A DNA stretch of 28,235 nucleotides, taken from Fusobacteriaceae bacterium UBA2433 (GTDB taxonomy: Bacteria > Fusobacteriota > Fusobacteriia > Fusobacteriales > Fusobacteriaceae). Made by a program: the position numbers and the translations under genes. The stretch covers positions 304-28,538 of the forward strand of contig DDQV01000129.1 in assembly GCA_002342785.1 (NCBI GenBank). Direction: 5' to 3'. Under the pieces are notes generated by a model. That model saw only the letters and a list, made by a program, of their open reading frames with translations. It was not told where the DNA came from and made no database searches. Below, piece after piece: positions 1-7,359 of this stretch. The first letter of the stretch is position 1; each line of letters begins with the position of its first letter.

Positions 1-383
1 AAACTTTCTACACTTCCTCTAATTATTCCATGAGTTTTATCGTAAGCTATAAATAAATTTCTATAAAGAAAATATACAAGTGATGCCGCAGAAAATGCTC
101 CAAATATTTGAGCACATATATAAGGTATTACTTTTTTCTTATCAAAGCCTCTAAATGTCATCAATGCCAAAGTTACTGCTGGATTTAAATGCGCTCCTGA
201 AACTCCCGCAGTTACATATATTGCTATTGATACACCTAATCCCCAAACGATACTTATTTCCCACTGTCCCATATTCACACCTGCTAAAACTAATGCAGAT
301 ACACAACCTGCACCAAAAAATATAAGTAATCCAGTACCTAAAAACTCAGCAACACACAACCCTAATAATTTTTCTTTTTTCAT
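1..383 (-). CDS. pduF: Glycerol/propanediol facilitator (MIP/aquaglyceroporin family), 3' end outside window
   Basis: This reading frame runs off the left edge, so only the N-terminal ~127 residues are visible. They are hydrophobic, with at least three membrane segments, and contain the first NPA box of the aquaporin family (GAHLNPAVT). The ATG at 381-383 is preceded by a GGGGGG Shine-Dalgarno run. Family knowledge: aquaglyceroporins let small polyols such as glycerol and 1,2-propanediol diffuse through the inner membrane. It is the last visible gene of the pdu operon, about 60 bases after eutJ, so PduF-type diol uptake is the likely role. GlpF-type glycerol uptake cannot be excluded from the part seen. 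Confidence 0.88.
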   Translation of the reverse strand, partial: MKKEKLLGLCVAEFLGTGLLIFFGAGCVSALVLAGVNMGQWEISIVWGLGVSIAIYVTAGVSGAHLNPAVTLALMTFRGFDKKKVIPYICAQIFGAFSAASLVYFLYRNLFIAYDKTHGIIRGSVES

Positions 384-444
384 TTTTCCCCCCCTATATT
401 TAGTTTAAAAACTATTTGCTATCAAAACATAGCTAGATTTTATC

Positions 445-1263
445 CTATATGTTTGTAAGTGCTATCCCTAAAGGTGTTACCAAAAGAGGCTTATAAGTTT
501 TTATAACTTTTTTTCCTAACTCTTTCTCAAAAACAGAATCAAAACCCTTAAAAGTACATGCTCCGCCTACTACATAAACTGTGTCTACATCGTAACCTTT
601 TAAAAAATTTTTCACTATTACAGCCATCTTTTCCACAACTGGCCTTATAACTGGAAAAATTTCATTTTCTCTGTCCTTATCTTTTTTTAATTCTTCAGCT
701 TCATCAAAAGTTATCTTATAATTACCTGCTATCACTAAAGACATATGAGTACCACCAGTAGGCTCATCTGCTGTAAATATAACTTTACCATCTTTTAATA
801 TACTTATTCCTGTAGTTCCACCACCTACATCTACAACAGCTCCATCTGTTATTTTTAAAACTTTTGCTGCTGCTGTAGGTTCATCAATTACCTTTATAAC
901 AGCTATGTCTGCTGATTCTATAACATTAGATATAGCTTTGACACTACCTTCTTCTACACCAGGAGGGATAGCTGTAAACCCTTCCGTAATTTCTATTCCT
1001 AGATCTTTTTCTACTTTCTGTTTCAATTCTTTTACAATTTTTATTGCACCTAAAAAATCTACAACTATACCATCTTTAACTACTGAAGAAGGATAACTAG
1101 CTCCTCCTAAGGGTTCTCCATTTTTATCTACTACACTAATTACAATATTGGCAGTTCCTAAATCTACTCCCACATAAAATTCTTTTTCAGTAAAATCTGA
1201 ACTAGGTTTATTCATTTTTTCATCAAATTTTTTTATATATGCATTAACTTTTTTTATATTCAT
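445..1263 (-). CDS. eutJ: EutJ-like Hsp70/actin-fold chaperone of microcompartment loci
   Basis: The predicted protein is about 272 residues with an actin/Hsp70-type ATPase fold. A first phosphate loop (VGVDLGTANIVISVVD) lies near the N terminus. The DEPTAAA connecting motif and a second phosphate loop (AVVDVGGGTTGISIL) follow mid-protein, and the adenosine motif (VYVVGGACTFKGF) is near the end. This matches EutJ, a protein of ethanolamine loci thought to assist folding or reactivation. I place the start at the ATG at 1261-1263 (MNIKK), which has GGAGAG seven bases upstream. An ATG 15 bases earlier lies next to that site and has no site of its own. The gene follows the PduT-like shell gene almost directly. 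A eut-named chaperone in a pdu operon that already has PduGH is slightly unusual. Confidence 0.85.
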   Translation of the reverse strand: MNIKKVNAYIKKFDEKMNKPSSDFTEKEFYVGVDLGTANIVISVVDKNGEPLGGASYPSSVVKDGIVVDFLGAIKIVKELKQKVEKDLGIEITEGFTAIPPGVEEGSVKAISNVIESADIAVIKVIDEPTAAAKVLKITDGAVVDVGGGTTGISILKDGKVIFTADEPTGGTHMSLVIAGNYKITFDEAEELKKDKDRENEIFPVIRPVVEKMAVIVKNFLKGYDVDTVYVVGGACTFKGFDSVFEKELGKKVIKTYKPLLVTPLGIALTNI

Positions 1264-1278
1264 AATTATACTCTCCAT

Positions 1279-1839
1279 CTAGAAACGAAAATTATCTAAT
1301 AAACCTTTGTTTGGCGAATTTACAATATCAGCTGAAATTATTCCCTCTAAATTTTCGTTTTCTACCTTAGATATTATATTTGTAACAGCTGAAGTGTCAC
1401 CTTCAAATATAATTATTCCTTTAGCACACATTCCAATTCCAATTTTTATTGTTAGTATTGTCACAGGACTTTGATCCTCTATAAAATCAGAGGCCTCTAT
1501 AGCCCCTATTGTATTAAAAAATTCCACTATCCCTAGACTTTTAACATGTTTTGGGTATTGAATACGTTTATTTAACTTACTTAAAAGATCCTCACTAATA
1601 CCACTTACCATTTTAATGAGTATATATTTGTGTTTAACATTTTCAGATTTCATTTTTTCTATATTGATTCTAACATCCTCAATTTCCCCCTGGGACCCAC
1701 TAAAAATAAGTAGGTATTTACCAGGGCAAATTAACTTTGATTCTTCTACATCTACATTAAAATTCTTTGTTATCTCATTTAAAATGAAAAAAGCAGAGCT
1801 TATATTTCTAAATTCTAATAAAATAAGATTTTTTTTCAA
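1279..1839 (-). CDS. Divergent PduT-like tandem-BMC shell protein (second copy)
   Basis: The protein carries two BMC-type halves, of which the second is easier to recognise (LGIVEFFNTIGAIEASD, then IGIGMCAKGIIIFEGDTSAV). The first half is degenerate but keeps the ICPGKY motif, which in PduT holds the cysteine that binds a central [4Fe-4S] cluster. A TTG start at 1839 is preferred because GGGGGAG lies six bases upstream. With that start the cysteine is residue 38, the number known for Salmonella PduT, and the protein begins directly with the BMC strand. A longer frame back to a TTG at 1860 lacks a ribosome site. A conventional pduT lies at 15646-16191, so this is a second, fast-diverging paralogue. 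It probably forms a pseudohexameric trimer in the shell, perhaps carrying electrons. Confidence 0.75.
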   Translation of the reverse strand: MKKNLILLEFRNISSAFFILNEITKNFNVDVEESKLICPGKYLLIFSGSQGEIEDVRINIEKMKSENVKHKYILIKMVSGISEDLLSKLNKRIQYPKHVKSLGIVEFFNTIGAIEASDFIEDQSPVTILTIKIGIGMCAKGIIIFEGDTSAVTNIISKVENENLEGIISADIVNSPNKGLLDNFRF

Positions 1840-1879
1840 ATTAATCTCCCCCAATTTCAAATAAATTTGATATCAATAT

Positions 1880-3292
1880 TTATTTTATTGATAATCCTCC
1901 TACCAATACACATCTTCTATTTCTTGCAAAACTTCTAGCAGATGTAAGACCTTCTCCAGTTGGACCTGCTATAGTAAATGTACTATACCCTTCTCCACCT
2001 ACACCTATTCCAGAATATGAAGGTCCATTTTTAACTAAGATAGTTGTTTCCATATCTCTAGCATATTTTGTTAGAATATCTATATTTTTTGAGTGAATCA
2101 TGGCAGTATGTCTAAGACCATCTTCAAGTTTTTTAGAAACTTTTATACCTTCTAAAGCATCTTTCACTCTTATTATAGGTAAAATAGGCATCAACATTTC
2201 TGAAACTGCAAGAGGATGTTTTGCATCTGTTTCAGTAATTATTACTTTTATTTCAGCTCCCACATCTATTCCTAAATTCTTTAAAATATATGAAGCATCT
2301 TTTCCTACATATGCTCTATTTGGAGAACCATTCTTCATTACCATCTCACATAATTTATTTACGATTTTATCATCTTTTAATAAATAAGCACCATTTTTTT
2401 GCATCTCAAATATTAAATAATCTGTAATTGAATCTACTGCTACTACTTCTTTTTCTGAAGTACATGGTAGATTATTGTCAAAACTACAACCATCAATAAT
2501 ATCTTTGGCAGCTTTTTCTATGTCAGCAGTTTCATCAACTAATGCAGGTGGATTTCCTGCTCCTGCTCCTATAGCTTTCTTTCCAGAGGACATTACACTT
2601 TTTACAACTCCTGGTCCTCCCGTAGCTACTACCATTTTAATATCTGGATTTTTAACTATCTTATTAGTGTTTTCTATACTTGGTTCACTAATAGTCACTA
2701 CTAAATTATCTGGTCCCCCAGCTTTTGATATAGCTTTATTTATTATTTCTACCGCTCTTTGAGAAGTTTTTTTAGCTCCAGGATGAGGCGCAAAAACAAT
2801 TGAGTTCCCTGCTGCTATCATCCCTATTGCATTACATACTATAGTTTCACTTGGATTTGTAGATGGAGTTATTGATCCTATTACTCCATAAGGTGATAAT
2901 TCCATCACTGTTAATCCATTATCACCGCTAAAAGCAAAGGCTTTTAAGTCTTCTACTCCTGGAGTTTTATCTACAGCAGCATGATGCTTTAATATTTTAT
3001 CATTTACTCTTCCCATACCAGTTTCTTCTACTGCTAATTCAGCTAGCTCTATCGCTGCTGCCCTGATATCTTCTCTTATTGATTTTATTATTTTTTCTCT
3101 TAATTCTAATTTAGATGCAAATAAAATTACTTGAGCTTCCTTTGCCTTTGATATAGCAACATCTACAGAAGAAAATATACCATTTTTACCATCTTCTATA
3201 TCACATTCTTTATTCTCTGTAATATCTTTTTTTTCTAATTCTTTCATGATCAAAGAAACAATATCACCAAGATTTTTTTCGTTTAAATCCAT
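1880..3292 (-). CDS. pduP: CoA-acylating propionaldehyde dehydrogenase
   Basis: The 470-residue length is normal for PduP. The enzyme oxidises propionaldehyde with NAD+ and CoA to propionyl-CoA inside the compartment. The catalytic cysteine is visible at about residue 277 (NNLPCTSEK), after the glycine-rich cofactor region (SITPSTNPSET and VVATGGPGVV). Residues 1-20 form an amphipathic helix (LGDIVSLIMKELEKK) separated from the enzyme body by a charged linker, the pattern of a microcompartment encapsulation peptide. The ATG at 3292 has AGGAGG upstream. It lies between pduO and the second BMC-T gene in the same operon. EutE is the closest alternative, but the pdu context favours PduP. Confidence 0.95.
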   Translation of the reverse strand: MDLNEKNLGDIVSLIMKELEKKDITENKECDIEDGKNGIFSSVDVAISKAKEAQVILFASKLELREKIIKSIREDIRAAAIELAELAVEETGMGRVNDKILKHHAAVDKTPGVEDLKAFAFSGDNGLTVMELSPYGVIGSITPSTNPSETIVCNAIGMIAAGNSIVFAPHPGAKKTSQRAVEIINKAISKAGGPDNLVVTISEPSIENTNKIVKNPDIKMVVATGGPGVVKSVMSSGKKAIGAGAGNPPALVDETADIEKAAKDIIDGCSFDNNLPCTSEKEVVAVDSITDYLIFEMQKNGAYLLKDDKIVNKLCEMVMKNGSPNRAYVGKDASYILKNLGIDVGAEIKVIITETDAKHPLAVSEMLMPILPIIRVKDALEGIKVSKKLEDGLRHTAMIHSKNIDILTKYARDMETTILVKNGPSYSGIGVGGEGYSTFTIAGPTGEGLTSARSFARNRRCVLVGGLSIK

Positions 3293-3303
3293 AATTACTC
3301 CTC

Positions 3304-4350
3304 CTATTTTCCAAAGGATTCAACACATGCACTTGCAATAGTCATATCCTCTTCTACTGTACCACCGCTCACTCCCAATGCTCCCACTATCTTTCCATCT
3401 TTTTTTAATACAACTCCTCCACCAAAAACTATATATCTAGAATCTGTATGAAGTCCATATAAAGATCCACCTGGGTTTACTAAGTTCGTAAGTATTGATG
3501 TATCTAATTTTAAAGCCGCTGATGTATAAGCTTTTTTCAATGCTATTTCTATACTTGCTAAAATAGCTCTATCCATTTTTTCTTCTAGTATTAAATTACC
3601 TTCAGAATTTACAATTGCAAAAACAAAATCTTTTCCCATTTCAACAGCTTTTTTTTCTCCTGCAATAATTATTTTTTTAGCTTCTTCTAAAGTTAACATA
3701 TTGTTACTTTTTATATCTCGTTCTTCCCTCTTAGGAGTTCTTGAAATTAAATTATTTTTAGATTCTAAATTCTCTATTCTTTTCATAATATCATTTGAAA
3801 TATAACTTATTGCTTCTTTTCCTTCTGTAACTCTAGCTAAAATAAATAAAAGATCTGAAGTTCTATTAATATATTTTAAAATTTCTTTTGAAATTTCTCT
3901 TCTATCTCTTAAATGAACAATTTTTCTTTCACTTCTTCGTACCACAGTTCTAGCTACATGAAGGGAAGAAGATTGAATATTTTCTCCTGGAATAATAAAA
4001 TTACTAAGAGGAAGAAGATCTTTTGAAAAATAGTCTATATTTTTTTCTAACTCCTCTACATCAGCATCGGAAATTTTTTCTTTTAACTTTAAAATTCCAT
4101 TTCTATCACTTGAAAGATATCCTCCAATTATAATAAATTTCTCTTGAATCTTATAAAGAGTTTTTTTTATTTCTTCATCTTCTATCAAGGCCCTTGCTAT
4201 CCCTATAAATGAACTAGCTTCATCTATATTTCCATATGTATCCACCTTAATATCAGTTTTAGAAACCCTTGATCCTCCGTAGAGTCCTGTATCCCCAGAA
4301 TCTCCTTTTCTAGTATACACATTTAATAAATTGGTGTAGACTTTTGCCAT
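3304..4350 (-). CDS. pduO: ATP:cob(I)alamin adenosyltransferase with C-terminal HbpS/GlcG domain
   Basis: This is a two-domain PduO. Residues ~1-180 are the adenosyltransferase: an ATP-binding N terminus with VYTRKGDSGDTGLYGG, and the RRSERKIVHL helix. It makes adenosylcobalamin for the diol dehydratase. Residues ~215-348 are a GlcG/HbpS (DUF336) domain ending in the typical ALGVSGGTVEEDM motif; in relatives this domain binds haem or cobalamin. The start is set at the ATG at 4348-4350 (MAKVYTN), with AGGTGG eight bases upstream. GTG and ATG codons just before it overlap or abut that site. The ribosome site overlaps the pduN stop (TAG), suggesting translational coupling. A separate gene at 22880-23299 resembles the C-terminal domain. 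Confidence 0.94.
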   Translation of the reverse strand: MAKVYTNLLNVYTRKGDSGDTGLYGGSRVSKTDIKVDTYGNIDEASSFIGIARALIEDEEIKKTLYKIQEKFIIIGGYLSSDRNGILKLKEKISDADVEELEKNIDYFSKDLLPLSNFIIPGENIQSSSLHVARTVVRRSERKIVHLRDRREISKEILKYINRTSDLLFILARVTEGKEAISYISNDIMKRIENLESKNNLISRTPKREERDIKSNNMLTLEEAKKIIIAGEKKAVEMGKDFVFAIVNSEGNLILEEKMDRAILASIEIALKKAYTSAALKLDTSILTNLVNPGGSLYGLHTDSRYIVFGGGVVLKKDGKIVGALGVSGGTVEEDMTIASACVESFGK

Positions 4351-4362
4351 CTCCATCACCAC

Positions 4363-4632
4363 CTAATTTTTTTCTATTACATCAATTATTGCAACTATAG
4401 CAGAATCAATAGGAATATTAATTTTTTCTCCAAAAGCATACCTAGAAACACTTCCTTCAGTAACTAATATTTCATCTCCTATTCCAGCTCCTACACTGTC
4501 TAAACTGACGAATTCTTTTCCAGATATATTACCATCCATGTCTATTGGTGCTACAATTAGAATTTTTTTTCCATTTAATCCTTCACTTTTAGTTGTTGCT
4601 ACTATCTTTCCAACTACCTTAGCTAAAATCAT
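4363..4632 (-). CDS. pduN: BMC-P vertex (pentamer) shell protein
   Basis: The 89-residue protein matches the EutN/CcmL/PduN family: a short beta-barrel that forms pentamers closing the vertices of the shell. The N terminus (MILAKVVGKIVATTKSEGL), the central KILIVAPID and the DSVGAGIGDEILV stretch are family hallmarks. The start at 4630-4632 is chosen because AAGGGG lies nine bases upstream; a TTG nine bases earlier has no proper site. Its place between the flavoprotein-like gene and pduO is the order pduM-pduN-pduO of Salmonella. Confidence 0.94.
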   Translation of the reverse strand: MILAKVVGKIVATTKSEGLNGKKILIVAPIDMDGNISGKEFVSLDSVGAGIGDEILVTEGSVSRYAFGEKINIPIDSAIVAIIDVIEKN

Positions 4633-4648
4633 AAATCTCAACCCCTTG

Positions 4649-5368
4649 TTATTCTTCTATTTCAAAAACAACTTTACTGTCTTTAGCTTTTTCTCTAGCA
4701 AGAGTTGTAATAATAGTATCTTTTGACAGTATAATCTTACTATTTTTTATATTAAACATATCCTCCAAAGTTATTATCTTCTTCCCTCTAAAAGAATTTA
4801 TTCTATTTTTTCTTTCCCTTAAAATATAATTGGATAGATCAATACTTTTTAAAAAAATAATCCCATAACTTTTTAATTTTTTTATATTTGAATTAATCTG
4901 TTTTCCATAAACTGAGTTATCTTCTACCATACAAGAATCACTTAATGCCACTATTTCTTTCCCTAATAATATTGCTTTTGAAATGATATAAGTAGTAGAA
5001 TTATCCATAATTCCTACAGCAACTTTAGCACATGTGTTTTTAGTCATAAGAGGTATTAAAACCATATCTATTTCTTTTAAAAAATGTGAACATTCATTCA
5101 TAGTAAGGTCTTTAATTTCATATTCAGTGAACTTATCTTCCCCAACAACCTCTTTTCCAGCTTTGGAAAACATAATTTTTAGATCATAATTAATTGAAAT
5201 TTTTTTTAATTGAAGAAGAACTTGATCTAAATTTTTAGCTCCTCCATTAATTATTACTAAACATTTCTTTTTTTCAAATTTGTTTATTAAGTTCTGACTT
5301 AAGTTTTGACTTTTTAATTTTTTCATAACTTCTTGTACTACACGATCTATCAATAGGTCAAATTCCAT
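4649..5368 (-). CDS. Flavoprotein-fold protein at the pduM position, with encapsulation-like N-terminal helix
   Basis: The 239-residue protein is not a clear PduM. Its first ~20 residues (FDLLIDRVVQEVMKKLK) form an amphipathic helix like the encapsulation peptides of PduD and PduP. After a short linker, a strand-rich region (KKCLVIINGGAKNLDQV, then IDMVLIPLMTKNTCAKVAVG) resembles the flavoprotein family that includes dipicolinate synthase subunit B and FMN-binding decarboxylases. I see a Rossmann-like pattern but cannot point to a confirmed flavin site. It sits between pduL and pduN, exactly where pduM lies in Salmonella, and has a good AAGGGG site. Related genes occur in other microcompartment loci. 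A luminal redox or B12-reducing role is possible but is inference. Confidence 0.6.
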   Translation of the reverse strand: MEFDLLIDRVVQEVMKKLKSQNLSQNLINKFEKKKCLVIINGGAKNLDQVLLQLKKISINYDLKIMFSKAGKEVVGEDKFTEYEIKDLTMNECSHFLKEIDMVLIPLMTKNTCAKVAVGIMDNSTTYIISKAILLGKEIVALSDSCMVEDNSVYGKQINSNIKKLKSYGIIFLKSIDLSNYILRERKNRINSFRGKKIITLEDMFNIKNSKIILSKDTIITTLAREKAKDSKVVFEIEE

Positions 5369-5393
5369 GTCTCACCCCTTACAGGGCTAAATA

Positions 5394-5416
5394 GAAAGGA
5401 GTCCAAGACTCCCTTC
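5394..5416 (-). other. Intercistronic hairpin between pduL and the flavoprotein-like gene
   Basis: Ten-base arms (GAAGGGAGTC / GACTCCTTTC on the transcribed strand) enclose a TTG loop. One position is a G-U wobble on the minus strand but an A-C mismatch on the plus strand, so the fold suits the operon transcript. No long U tract follows, so it may be a weak attenuator or an mRNA-processing or stability element rather than a full terminator. Confidence 0.5.
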
Positions 5417-5422
5417 ATTTTT

Positions 5423-6055
5423 TTAATCCCTTATTATTTTTACAAAAGCACCATTTGATGCTCCTGAAGCATTTGCTTCATCCATATCCAAATGAATCTC
5501 TTTTACTACATTAACTCCTACTCTTATCAAAACATTTTGCAATAATGCTTTTCTTTCTCCAGAAGTTTCTACTTTTACCATATCTCCATCTTTATAGCCT
5601 TTGATATCAGCAATAAATTTAGGCATATGTATATGTCTTCCAGCAACTATAACACCTTTATCTTTTTCTATTGTTCCTTTAGGTCCTATTATTATTACTC
5701 CTGGTGTTCCATCTAACTTCCCTGATTCTTTTACAGGAGCTTTTATACCCAATTTAAATGCATCAGACATAGAGATTTCAACTTGTGTTTCCTTTCTCAC
5801 AGGACCTAAAATTCTTACTTTATCCATTTTTCCTCTAGGACCTATAATATTTACAGTTTCTCCTGCTGCATAATGTCCAGGTTGTCTTAACTCTTTCATT
5901 TTTGTAAGACTATAACCTTTACCAAAAATTTTCTCTAAATCTTCTTGGGAAATATGTACATGTCTATTTGATACCCCAACTACCACTTCATCAGAAAGAA
6001 GATCAGAAACAACCTCTTTTAATATAAATTCTAACTTCTCTTTATTTGGTTTCAT
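5423..6055 (-). CDS. pduL: Phosphotransacylase of propanediol microcompartments
   Basis: PduL exchanges CoA for phosphate on propionyl-CoA, giving propionyl-phosphate and regenerating CoA inside the shell. The 210-residue length is normal. The zinc-binding histidines are visible: H32 and H34 in SNRHVHIS, H141 and H143 in GRHIHMPKF, and H188 in EIHLDMDEAN. Residues ~5-22 (KEKLEFILKEVVSDLL) form an encapsulation-type helix. The ATG at 6055 has AGGTG upstream. No acetate/propionate kinase follows in the window, so the final ATP-forming step must use a kinase encoded elsewhere. Confidence 0.95.
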   Translation of the reverse strand: MKPNKEKLEFILKEVVSDLLSDEVVVGVSNRHVHISQEDLEKIFGKGYSLTKMKELRQPGHYAAGETVNIIGPRGKMDKVRILGPVRKETQVEISMSDAFKLGIKAPVKESGKLDGTPGVIIIGPKGTIEKDKGVIVAGRHIHMPKFIADIKGYKDGDMVKVETSGERKALLQNVLIRVGVNVVKEIHLDMDEANASGASNGAFVKIIRD

Positions 6056-6066
6056 TTAATCACCTA

Positions 6067-6345
6067 TTATTTTTCTAATTTTGATAATAATTTTTCTGTA
6101 TCTGTATGTGGTCTAGGAATTACGTGGGCAGCTTGAACAGTTCCTACTCATTCAGCAGCTGCAGCTCCAGCATCTATTGCTGCTTTTACAGCACCTACAT
6201 CTCCTCTTACCATTACAGTTATAAGACCAGAACCTATCTTTTCGTATCCTACTAATTCAACATTTGCAGACTTTGTCATAGCATCTGCAGCCTCAATTGC
6301 TCCTACAAATCCCTTAGTTTCTATCAATCCTAATGCATTTCCCAT
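6067..6345 (-). pseudogene. pduJ: PduA/PduJ-type BMC-H shell protein interrupted by in-frame TGA at codon 66
   Basis: From the ATG at 6345 (AAGGAGG upstream) the frame reads a textbook BMC-H hexamer protein (MGNALGLIETKGFVGAIEAA, then GSGLITVMVRGDVGAV) and stops at TGA, plus-strand tca at 6148-6150, after only 65 residues. The same frame continues past the TGA without shift as VGTVQAAHVIPRPHTDTEKL and ends at TAA at 6067-6069. This gives a full 92-codon gene of normal family length. Relatives usually carry a basic or small residue at the interrupted position, so a single change such as CGA or AGA to TGA would explain it. The 65-residue product would lack the last strand and helix of the BMC fold. 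It could be a true mutation, a sequence error or a recoded codon. No other short PduA/J gene is in the window, so the loss would matter. Confidence 0.8.
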
Positions 6346-6364
6346 TATTATTCCTCCTTGGTTT

Positions 6365-7000
<636 letters not shown>

Positions 7001-7006
7001 ATTTAA

Positions 7007-7357
7007 TTATTTCCCTCCTTCGGGGATAACGAATGGTTCCCCTTTTATTAATCTTGCTCCATTCATTCCAAGCATCCTAAAAGCTTTTCTTGTACTGGAT
7101 AAAGGGTATGTAAATAAGGGTTTATATTCTTCTAATTTATCATAATGTAGGGTTACACCATCATTCCCTATTCCTATTCCAACTCCTAACTTAGAAGATT
7201 CTGAAGCTATATTACCTAATACTTTGGAAGATCTTTCTTTTGATCCAATAACAGTCCAGGGTAAACCTTCTTCTTCTATTCCATAAAGTATCTCTTCAAG
7301 ATCACCTTTTATCTCAAGAGAGTCAGAATAATATATATTTATTGCTATATTTTCCAT
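7007..7357 (-). CDS. pduH: Diol dehydratase reactivase small subunit
   Basis: The 116-residue protein fits PduH/DdrB, the small subunit that swaps with the dehydratase small chain to release damaged cobalamin. Family features include the N-terminal AINIYYSD strand, the GIEEEGLPWTVI segment and the GVGIGIGNDGVTLHYDKL region; the latter resembles the equivalent part of PduD. The ATG lies two bases after the pduG stop with AAGGGGG upstream, so translation is probably coupled to pduG. Confidence 0.94.
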   Translation of the reverse strand: MENIAINIYYSDSLEIKGDLEEILYGIEEEGLPWTVIGSKERSSKVLGNIASESSKLGVGIGIGNDGVTLHYDKLEEYKPLFTYPLSSTRKAFRMLGMNGARLIKGEPFVIPEGGK

Positions 7358-7359
7358 TA

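Noticed and set aside
5394..5428. Plus-strand rho-independent terminator (hairpin followed by T run)
   Set aside because: No plus-strand gene is present here, and the stem pairs better on the minus strand; the T run is the complement of A-rich pduL 3' sequence.
6148..6150. TGA in the BMC-H gene as a selenocysteine codon
   Set aside because: The bases after it allow only a weak five-base pairing and no convincing SECIS-like hairpin. BMC-H proteins do not use a redox residue at this place, and read-through as a normal residue explains the site better.
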